DNA from: Scortum barcoo
Lineage: Eukaryota; Chordata; Actinopteri; Centrarchiformes; Terapontidae
Assembly: GCA_023238725.1 (NCBI GenBank)
Contig: CM041538.1
Coordinates: 15,808,880 to 15,872,879, forward strand
Length of the DNA stretch: 64,000 nt
Direction of reading: 5' to 3'
In this document: piece by piece, positions 53,001 through 56,000 of the stretch
Position numbering within the stretch: the first letter of the stretch is position 1
Layout: each line of letters starts with the position of its first letter
Position numbers and translations under genes: made by a program
The notes under the pieces: model-generated
Told to the model about the DNA's origin: nothing
The model's database searches: none
What the model saw: the letters and a program-made list of their open reading frames with translations, nothing else

Positions 53001-56000
53001 CATTGTTGTCATTTTTAAGTAAAAATGAGAAATATTCTCTGATTTCAGCTTTTCAAATGTGAGAACTTGTGGCTTTTTTTGTCATTAAAGATAGTAAATG
53101 AAATATCTTTGAGTTTTGGGTTTATATATAAACAAGTATCACCTTATCAAGAATATATTTTTTGGGTGCCATCTTTGTGGTTTCCTTGAGTTTTTAGCAA
53201 AGACTTAGAATTACAAAATTAGAAACTGCAAAATCAACAACTTAAGAGACTTTAGCCTGGAGGCAGGAATCCACGGGGTCAGAGGTTAAGGCAGTTCAGA
53301 ACAGCCGGCCTCCACTGACCTACAAGGAAGGGCAGCACTGGGCAGGCATAGAAAATGACTACAGACAGTCTGTTTCCATAAAGACACAGACCAGAAGTTC
53401 ACAGTTGCTAAGGCCCCAGGTCAGGTGTCTGTGTCTGTGTATGTGTGCGGACTGCTGTAGTGGTCATTGGTCAAAGGTCATCTGCCTGGAATCTGACCCC
53501 ACAGCAAATCTCTTACGAATTACTGCCTCTTGCAACACCTGGGCCAGTTGTTCTCCTATCAGATCTAATGGTGGTGATGATACAGGAATGTAGTGTGTAG
53601 AAAATGACCCACCTACAGATGGTAATAAGGCAGGTAGGTATTAATCACTTTAGAAATACATTACAAAACAATTAGAAATACATGTTCCCTCCACTTCAAG
53701 CCACTTATTCATTAAAAATAAGTATTATAAAGTAATATAAGTAGTCAGTCAACTCACTGTTGGTTTCATATGCTTATGTAGGTCATATAAAGCCATAGGT
53801 ATTAAAATGAGAATGTTTCATATCCTGTTATGTTAAATAAATATGATAAGTTAGTAAGTATCAGCTAAATCTAGGCTGCGTAATCTCAAACTCAACTCAA
53901 AAGTAAGTATGTCTCCAGAGACTGATACTACAAGTATCTGTGCAACTGTACTTCAATGTACTTGATTAAAAGTATAAATCTACTTTCCACCACCAATGCT
54001 GAGTGTAATATTTTGTATTATTAGCTAGCATTATTATTACTTAGAAATACAGAGAAGCTGATGTATGTCGTAGTATCACAAACCAGAAACACTTACATAA
54101 AAATGAGTGGATCAAACTGTACAGTTATATAGAGTAAGTAAACTAAAAAGATAAAGAGGGAATGAGTGAGATATTGTTGGCAGTCTAACAGAGACGGGCA
54201 CTTACAAAACCTACAGTAAATCACTAAATACTGTGGTGGTGAGCGTTGTGACAGGAGATACAGTCGTACAGCACAATAACTTAAACTGTGGTCTACCACA
54301 CAAACCCCAGAGGGGATATTTGTTTATTGTTTGTAGTAACAAAAACAAAATGTCAGTACCCCAAATCTCTCTTAACTCAAAATGATTAGTGGCAAAGCTA
54401 ATATTGTTTGTGATCACCTATATTGACATGTCTTTACGAGAAGAGATTATAGATCACATATAACTGTGCACATACATAAACTCACGCGATGTCTTTATGT
54501 GTGAGAATGAAAAATGTGTGTATGTTTGGGATCTTATTTTCTTGTGTGTAAGTCAATGTGTGCAGAGATGTCAAATGTGGGAAGCAAACTGATGGCTGAG
54601 TCTTTTCATACAGTCTGACACTGAGTAGAAACAACTTTATTACCAGACCACATGCCAATCAGCTGCCCCAGATAATCCTGTCTTTACAGCTCAGTCTTAG
54701 CCTGCATGTACAGTAAGCATAAAATGCAGACACATAAAAACCTAAAATGGAACCTAATTCATATAAAACAGAAAGGGAAACTGGCAATTATTCACTCATC
54801 TCAAATATAAATTCCTCTCAGGCGTTTTTCCTTCCTCTCTCCCCCAAAACACTCAGATACTGTAGGTCTGAGGTAAAGAGGTTCGCCCTGTCACATCCAA
54901 AATGGGGGAAATTCTTTTATTCTCTTTCAAATCAGGCATATGCCAAGGTAGACAGTAAATAGAAAACCCATCCAGGCCATTGGGGTGGTACTGACATTAT
55001 CCTGGAAGAGACTTGAATGGCTGAATGTAATTGTCTGCTTTGGGGCTGACTGTCTGCCAAGTTAGCCAGCATCCAAGGCGTCTCTGCGCGCGGGGTAAAG
55101 CTGGGCCAAGCTGGGCTAAGTTAATAAGGTGGGTGGCTGCAAAAAAAAAAAAAACACACAACTTGGCTGGATTCTTCAAGTCTAACATACAAGAGACCTT
55201 ATTAAACTATAAATATTCAGCTTTTTTAGATAATAGGGAGTTTGAAGACAAGAGAGAGGAATCAAAAGCAAAAAAGTCTCGGTCTCTGCCTCACACTTTC
55301 CTTCGCTCATTCTACCAACCAGACAGTCAATCACCAATCGAGTGAAGCGGGCCCGCCTGCCAGCCAGCCAGAGGTCTGATCAGATACCGCCCTTGAGTGG
55401 ACTGATGCCAGGCTGCAGTGGGAGCCAATAAATCAGAGTCAGTCAGCATCAGACCCAGCGCTACCAGAGACAGAGCAGGGGATATGGAGTTCTAGCCAGC
55501 AAATAAACACTACACCCCAGCCCAAGGCCAGCATAATGACCATCATTAAACCAACGTCCCTCCATCTCCCACACAGAGAATCTGCAAAACCAACACTGAG
55601 TTACGGACAGTGCGCCATGAGTGCTGCAACTCTAAGATGAAAGCATTGGGGTAAGACACAAGCTTGTAGTAGAATTCAACAACTGTGTAAGAAACACTTG
55701 GCCCTCACTACACAAAGCATGATCCACAGCCAAAACAGTTACTCACTCGTCACAAATGCGATTTCTTCACCCTGCAGCCTCTGTCCGGGGGCATTTAGAT
55801 GAAACATGCACACAGATACGTGACTAATTCTACCCGATTTCAGATGAACTGTGATCGTTTTCAGCCAAAGGTGCTCAAACAGAAACTGGAAATAAATTCA
55901 ACACATTAGACTTATTTGTCTTGGCCGGGACTGTCGCACCACACGGGAGGGCTTTAAAGTTTCAAAAAAGATTCAAGTGACAGTTACCAGGCAACACCTA